From the NCBI RefSeq assembly GCF_000328475.2, contig NC_026500.1:1-64000 (forward strand): a DNA stretch of 64,000 bases. The letters run 5' to 3'. Below, one piece after another: positions 12,678 through 23,800 of the stretch. The notes under the pieces are model-generated. The model was not told the DNA's origin and ran no database searches. It saw only the letters and a program-made list of their open reading frames with translations. Made by a program: the position numbers and the translations under genes. This stretch comes from Mycosarcoma maydis (Eukaryota > Basidiomycota > Ustilaginomycetes > Ustilaginales). Within the stretch, counting starts at the first letter, position 1. Each line of letters starts with the position of its first letter.

Positions 12678-13122
12678 ATGAACCTTGGCTTCCCACCACA
12701 TCGCGTAGGGCTCGGGCTGTTATGTATTCTCGTCTGCATTTTTGAGACGACACATGCCGGCATCGCTCTTCATGACTTAGTAGGTAAGTTGCTTCATTCG
12801 TGAACACGAGGTACATCGGCATGATGAATGCGATCAAGCTTCAAGCGCAACAAAAGCGACAGTGTCGGACCACAGTACGGTTTCCACAGGATTATATCCT
12901 TCAGCACAGCATAGTTCAATCCGAGAGCCCGCAAGGCTCATTGCGGAGAACCCCTACCATCTAAACGTCTTTCGCTCCTATATGATGGATCCGAGGTCTG
13001 CGACACGCCAAGTGCTTCTGCGGCTGAAGCTCTTGGTTCCTGTATCTGAAGCCAAGGGTGTTCATCGTTGCCGATACTCATCTCGACTGAATTGTTGGAA
13101 TAACAAGCAAACATGGAGCTAA
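12678..13122 (+). CDS. Putative small secreted protein (two exons)
   Basis: Exon 1 is 12678-12783, the intron 12784-12862 (GTAAGT to ACAG, 79 nt) and exon 2 12863-13122. Exon 1 ends one base into a codon and exon 2 restores the frame, giving 121 residues. The N-terminus is a textbook signal peptide: a short segment with Arg9, a hydrophobic core VGLGLLCILVCIF, and a likely cut after THA at residue 27. The mature part of about 94 residues has two cysteines and no domain I recognise. It lies between an OrsD fragment and a conserved gene, in the gene-poor part of the window. Smut genomes encode many small secreted effectors; calling this one is inference. An expressed transcript spliced as above would confirm it. 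Confidence 0.5.
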
Positions 13123-13733
13123 TCTTGTTTTGCCTTTGTTCTCTTGACGACTTTTAGGCACAGCAAGTTACAGTCGCTCACAGACCGCACGCCGAGCTGC
13201 CTAGGCTGCGCCTGGTCGTAAGGATTGGCAGACAATGTCACGATGTACCCAATTCTTGCTGAATTGACATGGCTTGTTTGTGTTGCCAGAGCAGGTTTGC
13301 CGTGAGGTCTTGGCTTGTGGCATTGTGTATACCCAACACTCATGACTGGCTCGTTCTTGAAGGGTTTCATGGGCCGAGCTTGATCGTTCCGAAGCATGTG
13401 AGGCAAGAGGCACGATGCCTGCTGTAGCATGCCACCACTCACGACTAGATGTGTTGGTCAAAACGTTTCGACAGAATCAGAATTTGTCCGTGGTCACGTG
13501 TGTGAGGTGCTTTCAGGAACAAAAGAATGAATGAGTCGCGCGAATTGCTGTCGTGAATTAATGCACGGGACTCGGACTGTACGGCAAGCTCGTCTATCAC
13601 ATTCGTCAGAGCCATCTAAGTGGGAAAGAAATTGGCCCTCTGACGTTCGTCTTGCTGGACTGCATCCACCTGGTCCAAATAGGCAACGCCGCCCTCGCAG
13701 GTGTTCAGGCTTCCGCGTCACTCGATTCTTGCC
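13123..13733. other. Intergenic region
   Basis: No convincing gene on either strand. Open minus-strand frames around 13119-13461 lack coding composition. The upstream part of the MDM35-like gene presumably contains its promoter and leader. Confidence 0.5.
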
Positions 13734-14497
13734 ATGCTGTTCTCATCAAAAAGCAAGGAACAAGATGCGAACGCGGCAAGCACATCGTCGGTTTTGGCGT
13801 CTTCTTCGACTGGATCAGGAGCACCTTTGGCCTCACCAGTAAAGCAAGCCGAATGGGAAGCAAATGGAGCAGCAGGACTGGGCTCCATCTCATCACTTTC
13901 TCCGAACTGCACCTCGCTCAAGCATCGATATGACTCATGCTTTAATCTGTGGTTCAAGGACTACCTGTCGATTGGGGACGATCAGATCCGAGAACAGCAG
14001 CGACAGGGTGAAGCATCTGCGAATCGACCAACGCCAACATTGGCGTCCACTAGCTCCAAGAAAGGATCAAGCTGGTTCTCTGACACATCCTCAAACTCAT
14101 CAAGCTCGACGGGTGCTTCTTTGATTTCGGAATCGGATGTTGAGTCCAGAAAACAAGCCATCATCCAGCGTTACGACCGAGACTGTGGCAAGCTGTTCAA
14201 GGACTATCAAGCATGTGTAAGGGTAAGTTGAGTTTGCCTCAGGCACCAGCTGCTGATGCTGTAATGCAAGTTATGGCTGCGAATGCCAGCTGACCAAGCC
14301 ACTTGCTCCTTTTTCAACATCTTTGCATTTGGCGCGCATGGACCTATGTCTCATTGTAGACAGCTGTCACCGAAAGAGGCCTTGACGATCTCATCAAGCA
14401 GGCACGTAAAGAGAATCCATTTCCATTCGATCACGAGCGTCAGTCGGACCCTCGTCCGAACAACCCACCTTTCCCTTTCCCGGCTGCGAAAGACTAA
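13734..14497 (+). CDS. MDM35: Twin CX9C protein, Mdm35/TRIAP1 family
   Basis: Exon 1 13734-14222, intron 14223-14359 (GTAAGT to GTAG), exon 2 14360-14497; 208 residues. The first CX9C helix is CTSLKHRYDSC (Cys59, Cys69), followed by FNLWFKDYL. The second is CGKLFKDYQAC (Cys151, Cys161), continuing across the splice into VRTAVTERGLDDL. These are the hallmarks of Mdm35/TRIAP1, an intermembrane-space partner of the Ups/PRELI lipid-transfer proteins that is imported and oxidised by Mia40. Known members are about 80-90 residues. Here a Ser-rich N-terminus of about 58 residues and a Ser-rich insert between the two helices make it more than twice as long. A proline-rich tail (PPFPFPAAKD) ends the protein. 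The start is the first in-frame ATG. Confidence 0.85.
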
Positions 14498-15404
14498 GAA
14501 GCGACCATGCACCAATGTCAATTCAAACAAGGGACTGTCCAGTTCACAAATATGCTTCAGTCCTGTCTTTTGAGATTACAGTCTCAAAGGTTTGTTCATC
14601 TTGGGAAGAGATAGCTGACTTTTCCTGCGACAGGCTATCCCACCACTCGTGTTCGCCGCCTGAACTTCGCAAGTCTCTGTGGACGTCATGTAAGCAGCCT
14701 TTGGCCTTGTTGCTGTCGCATTCTCGATCCAAATACATGATCAATGCGACGAGAGCCCCAGGGGATTGAGACCTGGCCTCCTTCTGCCCAACGAGTCGCA
14801 CCTTGGATGTCATTGAGGACTCAAATCATCAGTCACACATTCGCGCTTCTTGGGACAAAAAAGCAGCTGAAAGCCACACAAACAAATAAAAATAAAAATA
14901 AAAAACCAACTCTACCTGCCCAGCGTCTTGTGACTGAAGTTGACAAGCATGGATCGTGATTAAAATCGTGAATCACGAATAACTATCAGGTATTATATAG
15001 GAACAAAAGCATCGATGAATAATCACGAATAGTGAATGGGATCGGAGAGCGGATTCGAGCGTGCAGCTTGCTCCACATGATTTACATTTCTGCGGTTCAG
15101 CTGTTCGTAAATCTTGAATCGTCAAACCAGTTCAAGCCGTCGAGCCGAGCTTTACAGCAAGCTGGTCAACGCCTTGGACCTCCTCTTGGTATCACACAAT
15201 ATACAGTATCACCGCCGAAATCCAACCTTGCGGTGCCACACCATACGAGAAAGCCATCTCCGCCTTAGCCGTAGTAAATACTCTGAACTGCAGCAATGAC
15301 GGTCCGGAGCGCGGTTTCTCACCGTTGAGCAACTGGCTCGACCCTGCGACGAGCAAACAGGCTGCCCAGCGCCAGCAACGCCGGACTCTGACGCTCTCGC
15401 CAAC
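14498..15404. other. Intergenic region
   Basis: No gene seen. It holds an A-rich tract near 14880-14905 and several heptamer copies (around 14964-14985 and 15018-15040). The leader of the arrestin gene is presumably at the right end. Confidence 0.5.
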
Positions 15405-18008
15405 ATGTCGAATGGAAGTGAGGGGCCACAGCCCTCAGTGTCGGCTGCGGCACTCCAGACAACTATCAACTCCCAGACCCAGTTTTCTGCGGATCCCATG
15501 CCTTCACAAAGGGCTACGTCAGCCTCATCGCAATCGACGAGGCACGCTCTGCTACCAGTCTACTCCGAATCAAGCACCAGCACTACTTCCGCAGTCTCAG
15601 AGCCTCTCTCGATTCATCTGCCTCTTCAAAGACCATCTTCCGGTAGCGTCACGAGCAGCTCTGACATCTTTTTCGACATTGTGCCTCGCAATGATTCAAC
15701 GTCGTTCCAGGTGGGATACTTGGGTCTGAAAGGCTTTCAGGCCTGGCTCAAAGGTGATGTACTTGTCAAACTCGATACAGAGACCAACAAAAAAGGGCGA
15801 TACACTCGCTGCCTCGTCAAGCTTCAAGCTGTTGAAAAGGCACCAGGCACCCATCTATCAAGTGCAGAGTTCTTGCGCTGCAGTCAGGGGTCGCAGCAAC
15901 AGCTTGAAATCGAGCTCTTCTCGCACACGTTGATTTTGTGGGACGCCGACAACGAAGCCACATGTTCAAGCGGCAGTGCTCCTACGGTTCCTTCGACGAT
16001 GCCGTTCTCTTTTCCTCTCACCGAAGACTTGCCCCATTGTGTCCATCTTCGTGATAGCTTCCTTTCGTACACCATCACTGCGCAGCTCTTCAGCGAGGAT
16101 GCTGGCAAACTGCCTCACGCCATCAAAACAGTGCCAGTGCACCTTGTACGCTACACCCGTCCTGGTCCCCTCAATGAGGTCGAGCTAGGTGACATGGATG
16201 GTGCTGCTCTTCCTGACCAGCAGTATACGCTTCAGCCATACAATTGGATACAGCAAGCGCCAACGCTCGTCTATGCACAGATCAATCGCACAATCTTTCG
16301 GCGTGCAGAACCCATCGACATTCGTGTCCGCATTCCACCGCCAGATCCGACCAACATCACCGAGAAAGGGCTCAAGCTGCGATCGGTAGAGGCGGACCTC
16401 GTTCGCATCATCCAGGTCAAGCGTAGCATTGGACAGAGTGCCAGCCATGACCACTTACGAAACGCGATATCGACTTCAGATGTCGCATTGCAAGATTTGG
16501 TGACCAACCCGCACGTCCATCAAGCCTTGCTCGCCCACAGCGGTAAGCTTTGTCGTTTCCACTCGCAACGCCCGGTGCTGCTGCGTTTGACTCTCCATCC
16601 TCCCTTTGACCGTGCCAACATGCCACATCCACATCCGGACCATGATGCACTTGCCTCAGGGCCTGTCTTCGGCCGCGGTGGAGGCGGTGGGTGCGAGAGC
16701 ATCAGTCAGGAGACGCTCATGCACAAGGTCAGCTTCGAAGTGCGGATCAAGATTGGCATTCTGGGTGGCTGCGGTGAACACAGAGACATTGTCCTTCGTA
16801 GAGCCGTCCGAATCCTGCCCGGCGCTGCAGGTGCTCTCGAGGATCCAGAGCAAGCTTCTCTAGCCGGCTTCAGTACTCTTTCGGAGAAAGAGAGGCTGAA
16901 GCGATCGGAAAAAGCACGCATGCTCTCACAAGACTGCAGTGTCGGTGCTTCTAGCTCACGCAGCCAGGCTCATTCGGACGACTTGCTCGACTTTGACATG
17001 GATGACGAATACGACGGCTACGAAGATGTTGGGCGAAGCTTGAATGACCTAATAGACGCTGTCAATCAGTCCAACGCCGCCAGCTCGAGCAGCCAGACCA
17101 TGGATCATGCCGAACGCCTCGAACAGCTGCGCCAGTTTCTGGAAGTATCAGATCCGTCTGCGCAAGATGATGGTCCCCCGCCTTCTCTTCTGGAAAGCCG
17201 AAACGATCTGCAAGTAGAGGTCGAAGTCGAGGGCGAAGGACTGGCCACGCCCCACCACCCACATTGCCATCCCACCGACCGGTGTGTCGACATGGACAGT
17301 ACGACTGATGGCTCATTTCCACCGCCTCCTCCGATCGATGATCCGCACCCGATGTCGGATGCCGTTCCATCATCTTATGCAGTGCTCTCTTTAGCTTCTG
17401 ACAGTGCAAGAATGGTGCCCTCAGAACATGACGATCCTCCACCGCCTCTCTCGCCTGCTGTGGATCGGTCAGGCATCTTTACAGAAAATAAGCCTGGCAG
17501 TGGTACCGATTCTAGCTTGCAAACAATGCACTCGCTTGGCGATCTCGCATCGCTTGGTGCAGTCAGGCAGAATCTCGATCGCGGCGATGTTTTCTCTGAT
17601 GCACGGCCGCCGCCTGCTTTTCTGGACCTCTCTGGTGCGTCGTCTTCGTTGACAACGTTGCAGCACAACGCCACTGATTCTCACCCCTCCTACGAAGCGG
17701 CTATATCTGATTCGTCAGCCGAATTTTCACGCGAACAAGCAGGGGCGTCTCAATACGAGCCGCCTCCGTACATTGATGGCTCTAGCCACGCCGATCCTGT
17801 GCCTTCCTTTGACCAAGCGGTCCGACACCACGTCAGTAGTGGCGGCTTGAATTTAGCTCGCAGCACGCCACCCGATAACCAAACCGCACTCCACAGAGTC
17901 CCTCTCGTGCTGCCCCAACATGCGACCCGGCATTCACACGCCCATAGCAGAGACCACGGTCCACCGGCATACGGCACTTCGCCTCATCCTCCTTCCTACG
18001 ATGCGTAA
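15405..18008 (+). CDS. Alpha-arrestin (arrestin-related trafficking adaptor) with PPxY motifs
   Basis: A single exon of 867 codons. After a Ser/Thr-rich leader, residues about 85-300 read as an arrestin N-domain (FFDIVPRNDST, LKGDVLVKLDTET, FSHTLILWD, LPHCVHLRDSFLSYTITAQL). The region about 290-490 fits the C-domain (ADLVRIIQVKRS, SFEVRIKIGILGGCGEHRDI). The acidic, Pro-rich C-terminal half carries PPPY near residue 786, PPAY at 853-856 and PPSY at 862-865, the ligands for WW domains of Rsp5-type ubiquitin ligases. Proteins of this family bridge Rsp5 to plasma-membrane transporters for ubiquitination and endocytosis. Cargo cannot be read from sequence. An acidic stretch near residues 520-550 (DDLLDFDMDDEYDGYED) is also notable. 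Confidence 0.85.
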   Translation: MSNGSEGPQPSVSAAALQTTINSQTQFSADPMPSQRATSASSQSTRHALLPVYSESSTSTTSAVSEPLSIHLPLQRPSSGSVTSSSDIFFDIVPRNDSTSFQVGYLGLKGFQAWLKGDVLVKLDTETNKKGRYTRCLVKLQAVEKAPGTHLSSAEFLRCSQGSQQQLEIELFSHTLILWDADNEATCSSGSAPTVPSTMPFSFPLTEDLPHCVHLRDSFLSYTITAQLFSEDAGKLPHAIKTVPVHLVRYTRPGPLNEVELGDMDGAALPDQQYTLQPYNWIQQAPTLVYAQINRTIFRRAEPIDIRVRIPPPDPTNITEKGLKLRSVEADLVRIIQVKRSIGQSASHDHLRNAISTSDVALQDLVTNPHVHQALLAHSGKLCRFHSQRPVLLRLTLHPPFDRANMPHPHPDHDALASGPVFGRGGGGGCESISQETLMHKVSFEVRIKIGILGGCGEHRDIVLRRAVRILPGAAGALEDPEQASLAGFSTLSEKERLKRSEKARMLSQDCSVGASSSRSQAHSDDLLDFDMDDEYDGYEDVGRSLNDLIDAVNQSNAASSSSQTMDHAERLEQLRQFLEVSDPSAQDDGPPPSLLESRNDLQVEVEVEGEGLATPHHPHCHPTDRCVDMDSTTDGSFPPPPPIDDPHPMSDAVPSSYAVLSLASDSARMVPSEHDDPPPPLSPAVDRSGIFTENKPGSGTDSSLQTMHSLGDLASLGAVRQNLDRGDVFSDARPPPAFLDLSGASSSLTTLQHNATDSHPSYEAAISDSSAEFSREQAGASQYEPPPYIDGSSHADPVPSFDQAVRHHVSSGGLNLARSTPPDNQTALHRVPLVLPQHATRHSHAHSRDHGPPAYGTSPHPPSYDA

Positions 18009-18218
18009 CGTTCGTAGCATAGCATGTACGCTTGTGAAAGTGCCAGGCATCCATTCTCAAACAGAGCAAGTCGCTCGAACAAACATTGCATTGTCTCGTG
18101 CCAGGTGCTGTTGCCAAGTTGATTCAGAGCATGGTTTGCATCGAGCAGATTAGAATTTGTGAGCGACTGTTGACTTGAAAACGTGCATTCGTCAGGTCAG
18201 TTGATAGGCGGCTAAGCT

Positions 18219-19181
18219 TTACGTGCGCGACTTGCCATCAGGCTGGCCCTTGAAACCGCCTTGGTTGCTGCCACCGTGTCGCAAGGGCTGCCTTTTGCCC
18301 TCCTCCGGGTTGAATTGGGCGGATCTTGCATTTGCGCCCCAAGAGTTCTGCGTTCGAGTCTCAGGATGAATAGCATCGACGCCTCCTCCTGGCCGATCGG
18401 CTCCATCGGCCATGGTGTGTACGTTGGGATGCGGTTCGGCTGCCTTGGTGCTGGCGTTGGGTGTCGTCGAGGAGGGGATGGCATTTTCGGATGGCTTGGG
18501 CATCTCGGAAGGAGGGCGAGAGTCGACAGGTGCATCCGCAGTGGTGTAGCGTGGGCGCTCGTTGTTATTGCCCTTGGAAGGAGTTGCTGGAGTGGTGCTG
18601 CTGAATCGTGTTGGCTTCTCGGCAAAGATGCAACTCGTGGTGGAGAAGGAGCGTTTGTCAGACGAACTGAAAATGGACTTGGTTGCATTTTTAGCCAACT
18701 GACCGACACGGTCCAAGGTTCGAGTCTCGGCAGCTTCTTCCGAGCCGGTGACACGCTCTCCATACGAGCGGCTGCCTCTGCCACGATGATCGGCAAAGGC
18801 ACCCTCGTGACCCTTGGGTGACTCGGGTTCCGGGCTCGGTCGATCAGCGTTGGGACGGTTTGGGTATGGATCGTTGAAAGCTTTCAGCTTTTGCTGTACG
18901 CCTGGATAGTGAGGGTCGTCACCTAAGAGAGAGTGAAGCAGGAAGCAAGCAATGTATGGTTTCAAAACATGTTTTACCAGCCCAAGGAGAATCGCGAATG
19001 ACAAGGCTGACTATCACTTACGACCATCATCAAATTTGTGCTTATCACCCTTAAGAGCAGTAGGGCCTTCACGTTTGAATTGAGGTTTGTTTTCGAAGGC
19101 TATTGTGGTAGTCGAAAAGGCTCGGCGCGCAGTTGAAGACAGCACAGCTGCCCTGCAAAGGATTGTCTGATTGAGGATCAT
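18219..19181 (-). CDS. Mitochondrial-type protein of unknown function
   Basis: Exon 1 is 19022-19181 and exon 2 18219-18922, with an intron at 18923-19021 (GTAAGT to CTTAG, 99 nt); total 287 residues. The N-terminus (MILNQTILCRAAVLSSTARR, then AFSTTT) has Arg/Ser/Thr and no acids, like a matrix-targeting signal. A short conserved-looking block around the splice reads DDPHYPGVQQKLKAFNDP. A second AFSTT-like patch (KRSFSTTSCIF) lies in the middle. The remainder is low-complexity, rich in Pro, Ser and Asn, and ends KSRT. I do not recognise the family. It is convergent with the arrestin gene, with stop codons 211 bp apart. Confidence 0.6.
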
Positions 19182-20148
19182 ATTGACAACTTGGCTTCGT
19201 GAACGCTCAGGGATTGTCAGTAAGAAGAGTGATGGTGTGGGAAAGCAAATTGCTCAGCAGCGTTTGCAAAGGCGATACGCTAGATTCGCACTCATGACTT
19301 GATCGACATCTACCAAGTGGAGGGCTTTACCTCAAAGAGCTTCCAGAATGCAGACGAGACAAACGGCTTGGTAATCACAAGTGCTTTGTTGCAGGCTGAC
19401 AGCCTAGCTTGTGCAGAGGCGGACTGAATCCAACGTAACACTACGCAGCAGTCACGAGTTACGGTGGCGCATCACAAGCGCAAATCTGGACAGCACAACG
19501 ATGTTATGTCAAGGATCTGTCAAAGCGCATCTTGCATGCCAAGCTGCAAACTGGCACTCGTGACTCGTGACTAACGTAAGAAACCATATTCGTGATTCGT
19601 GATAGCTGCGTGATTTGTGATTGTCAGCACTGCTGCCTCAGTTCGGACGACGGCAACTTGCCAGTCGCGAGGGCTATCGGCGTCGCAAAAGGGCCCGTCT
19701 ATGTCATAACGCGTCCCGATGAGCAAAGGCAGTCACGAGTGATGCAACTTATCGGGTCAAGAAGTCTTGGCTTCATCTTGGATCTTCTAAATGCTTGTCA
19801 GCATGACTAAGTGAAATCAAATTTACTACCAGATCGGAAAATAGAAAGAAAAAAAAAATCCCAACATCCCCTTCAAATTGTTACTGCTTCTAGGCTTGCA
19901 AAAATTGATCGGCGGGTGGGTCTGAAACGCGAGATGCATCTCGTCCCACCGTCACGGTCAGAAGCGCAGCTTGTCAACATCTTCACTTTCCTTCTCCCCA
20001 CCACCTTCCAGATCTATCCTTCACCTTCGTGCTAAGACCCGTGATCCCTGCTTCACACCTGGCGTGAGGTCTCTCCAATCTACCAACCTCATTCAACCCG
20101 GTCGCATTTCTTCTCGCTGTCTTTGTATACCTCGGACGATTTGCAACC
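19182..20148. other. Divergent intergenic region
   Basis: This separates the mitochondrial-type gene (leftward) from SNU13 (rightward) and should hold both promoters. Heptamer-type motifs cluster at 19560-19625. Two CAGTCACGAGT motifs lie near 19450 and 19730. A pyrimidine-rich leader precedes SNU13. No gene seen. Confidence 0.5.
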
Positions 20149-20631
20149 ATGTCGGCTCCCAACCCCAAGGCTTTCCCTCTGGCTGACGCCACGCTTACCA
20201 ACCAGATCCTCGACCTCATTCAGCAGGCTTCGCACTACAAGCAGCTCAAGAAGGGTGCTAACGAGGCCACCAAGACGCTCAACCGTGGTATCTGCGAGTT
20301 TATCGTCATGGCCGCTGACGTTGAGCCCATCGAGATCGTGCTCCATCTGCCGCTTCTTTGCGAGGACAAGAACGTGCCTTACGTCTTTGTCCCTTCTAAG
20401 ACCGCTCTCGGCAGGGCCTGTGGTGTCTCACGTCCCGTCGTCTCTGCCTCCGTCACCACCAATGAGGCTCGTGAGCTTCAGAGCCAGATCCAGACTGTCA
20501 AGCTTGCTGTAAGTTTCTCGTGCTGCCAAGGCCTCCATCCCGTACGTACCGCACTGCGACACTTACTGACCTCATCTTCTTCTTTCTTTTTTCGGCTTCA
20601 ATTTGAGTAGATCGAGCGTCTGCTCATCTAG
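20149..20631 (+). CDS. SNU13: Snu13 / 15.5K, L7Ae-family kink-turn RNA-binding protein
   Basis: Exon 1 20149-20508, intron 20509-20610 (GTAAGT to GTAG, phase 0), exon 2 20611-20631, which encodes only IERLLI and the stop. The 126 residues equal the length of yeast Snu13. The L7Ae core is clear: [16 protein letters not shown] (the RNA-contacting loop), [31 protein letters not shown] and [11 protein letters not shown]. The protein binds the kink-turn of U4 snRNA in the U4/U6.U5 tri-snRNP and of box C/D snoRNAs. The very short last exon is easily missed, since the unspliced frame runs on to a different C-terminus. It is convergent with MSH4. Confidence 0.97.
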
Positions 20632-20886
20632 ACGGCTAGCCGCATTCGCCTTGGGGTAGTGGCTCAGACGCCAATCGTCGTCGTTCTGTCGTTCCTCAAT
20701 CTGCATCTGTAACACTAGTTCATTCTTCTGGCATCAACGAATTATCTCTTTTTGTCTCTTTCTCCCCCGATTCTAAAAAGCATTGCTTCATTCTGCACCA
20801 CAAGGTTGCATGTACGGTTATTTCGGCCAACAAATTGGGTGCATCGCAAGATGCTTAAGGACTGTGCCCTTCCTTCGCGTCGCAGT

Positions 20887-23800
20887 TCATTGTTGATAGG
20901 TGCGCTCTACTTCTTGTAAAGCCTCCAGCTGAAGGTGCGATAATTTCTCCACCAGTGACTGCGGATCACGCCTTGCGGAACTGCCGTCCTGATCATCGAA
21001 GGCGATCTCGTCGGAGGATTCATCGTCGAGTCGTTGCAGATTGCGCACCAAGCTGCTTAGCACTTTCCGTCTCTCCCTGGTGTGTCTCTCAAGAGACCCT
21101 TCTACGTCGTCGTTGATAGCCCTCTCTGTGACTGCCACCTGACTCGCCCGCTGTAAAAAGCCATCAGCAAAGCAGCCCATCATTTTGGCCACCTGGAGGC
21201 TGTAATGCGTGTCGAGACCCGGTCCTAGGTGCACCTTGTGGTGGAAGACAAGATCGACTTGTTCCCTTTTCTGCACCATGCTGACATTGAGATGCTGGCA
21301 AACGATGCCCTCTTTCCATCCGAGACCTTCGACGAGCTCGCCAAAGTGCGTAGCATAGAACACAGTGCTGCCCTTTGCATCGGTGAGGTTTTCGATGACC
21401 GCTGTTGCAATAGCGCAGCCCTCTTCTGGGCTGGTACCACGCCCCATTTCGTCCAGAATAACCAGCGATTTCGGCGAGCTAAGACTGAGGATGAAAGCAG
21501 CGGTGCGCATCTCGGCTGCAAACGTCGAAAGATTCTGTGTCGGATCATCTTCGTGTGTAAGCAGGCTGAGCAGAGCATCCGGAATGGGCAAAGTGGCGCG
21601 TGATGCAGGCACAAAGCATCCTATGCCCGCCATCACCGTGATGAGTGCAATTTGCCGGAGAAGCGTGCTCTTGCCAGACATGTTCGGACCAGTAATGAGG
21701 CAGACGCGCTCACCAGGCGCCAGATAGATGTCATTGGGAACAAAGACGCCTCGCCTGCGTGTGACTACGCTCGAGGTCCCAGCGCTCAGGATGTCAACCC
21801 GATCTAGAATTGGATGGCGTGCGTTGCGAATGTCTAGTCTGTCTCCGAGGACAGGACGAACATAATCATTGGCGCGGGATACGATCGCCATGCTAACAAT
21901 CATGTCCAAAAGAGCTAATGCTTCCGATACCTTTGGCCAGACCGCAAAAAAATAAGCACTTGCAACGTGAGCGATCCATGTCGTTATACATGGGCTGACA
22001 TGTTTCGCGACGCCTCACCTTGTTCAGCGACGCAATTCGACCCGTGATTTTCTCGATCAATTCGTCAATGATCGACTCGGACATATTGCAGACTTCATTC
22101 ATCGAGTCGACCAGTCGAGCATTGAGCTTCTTCTGCATATTCAAACACATCGAGTCAGTCGTTTAGCCTTCGAGATGAGAGGAGAGGGTCACAGCTCGCT
22201 TACCAGAGGCAGCGTCGTCATTGTGACACTTTTGCCACTTTTAGCTCGGCTGATGTTTGTGAAGTAGTCCGGTAAGTTTCTCATTTGGCTGCTCTCGAGC
22301 TCGGTGCGAAGCTATTTGACAATCCATCGTTAGTACTAGGCAAACATCCCTCTTTGAATTTCTAACTTCAGTAAGGCACTCACTAGAAAGCCAGTCGGCA
22401 CCATCTTGAGCGCCAACTTCAGGTCGCTCCCACCTTCAAGTAAAGAAATGTACGGAGTGTCACCAAACGGAGCTCCTGCGTGACGCGTGCACGTAGTCTT
22501 GCCTGGGCCACCTACTCTCTAGACGTTGCCTAAGCTCTTCGATATCGCTATAGCCGCTCGAGCGAATTTTTGAGTAGGTCAGCTTCAAAAAGCAAATTTG
22601 GCAAGGAAATGTGCCAGCAATCACGAATGATGGGCGTGACTGACCTCATGTTTTCCTGGAAAGTCTGCCTTGCCACGTCAAGCAGAGGGCTCCGTTCTGC
22701 TCGCACAGCGTACTTCGATGAGAATCACATGAGTAGACGACGGTAGATGGTGTCAGTCGACAATATGATTCAGTGATCTGGGGTAGCAGTTGACCCACCA
22801 TCTTGGCGCTTCGAGAAGCCAGGCCACCCTTGGCAAAAGCGACGTCTTCGTCAATGGTTTCTTGGATTGCCTCAGCAATTTCATCTACTTCCTCGAACTC
22901 GAGAAACTGCGTTCGCCCCAAAGTTACTTCTACATAGATTAGCACGTTTCTTCGTCGACTCGTCAAAGATTCCGGGAAATAGCTTACCGTTGAGATGGAT
23001 TGCAACAGCTCACTAGAAGCATCGCAAAGTGCAGCTCGTACTGATGGAAGAGGAACCACAGATACCGTCGAATGTCAGAGTTCTTTCTCGGTGTCGACGT
23101 CTCTATCCCGTCGCTGAATGCATTTCCGAAGTAGTTTATATACCTGGTTCAAGCGAGCGCAGAAGCGCTCTGAGACTAAGAATGCTGCTGAGCTTCCTTT
23201 CTGTCTCCAATCTTGGGTCTGCACCAGCCCTCTGGGTGCATGATAGAGTGTGAATCAGCTTGTCGAGGTCGATCGAACCAAGACGAATAGGTTTGAGACT
23301 TTCAGTTATAGCGTGAAAGCGTTCCTGAGAATAGGAGAGACACAAAGGCACATCAGCCATAGGTTCTTTGGATCAGGACGATCGTGAATATGTGTTATCA
23401 TCTCGATTCACTTACCTCGCTGTTGATGCATTCCGCTACAGCCTCCTGGCGCACTGCAATAGCATCATGGTCTACATTACACGAAGAAGAAAAGCATGAG
23501 CCGGGTGTTGAGTTCTGTCTCCTCATAGACTGCCCCCTGTTGTCTCACCTGTCAATGGCTGAAGTATGTTGGTCCTCAAAAGTCGCTGGCCCATTTGTGA
23601 AACACAGTGATTCAGCAAACCTGCTTGGCAAAAGAGTATATAGGGTCAATACCGGCACAGTAAGGGTAACGCCATCTGCAACGCTTACCGAAGAGAGAAT
23701 CTTTTGACTTGAAGTCGATCAGGTTGCGGACAAGCTCGAGGTCATGCGCAGTATTACTGTTGATCAGAATCGTGTCTGTAAGAAAAAAAATAGTATCGTC

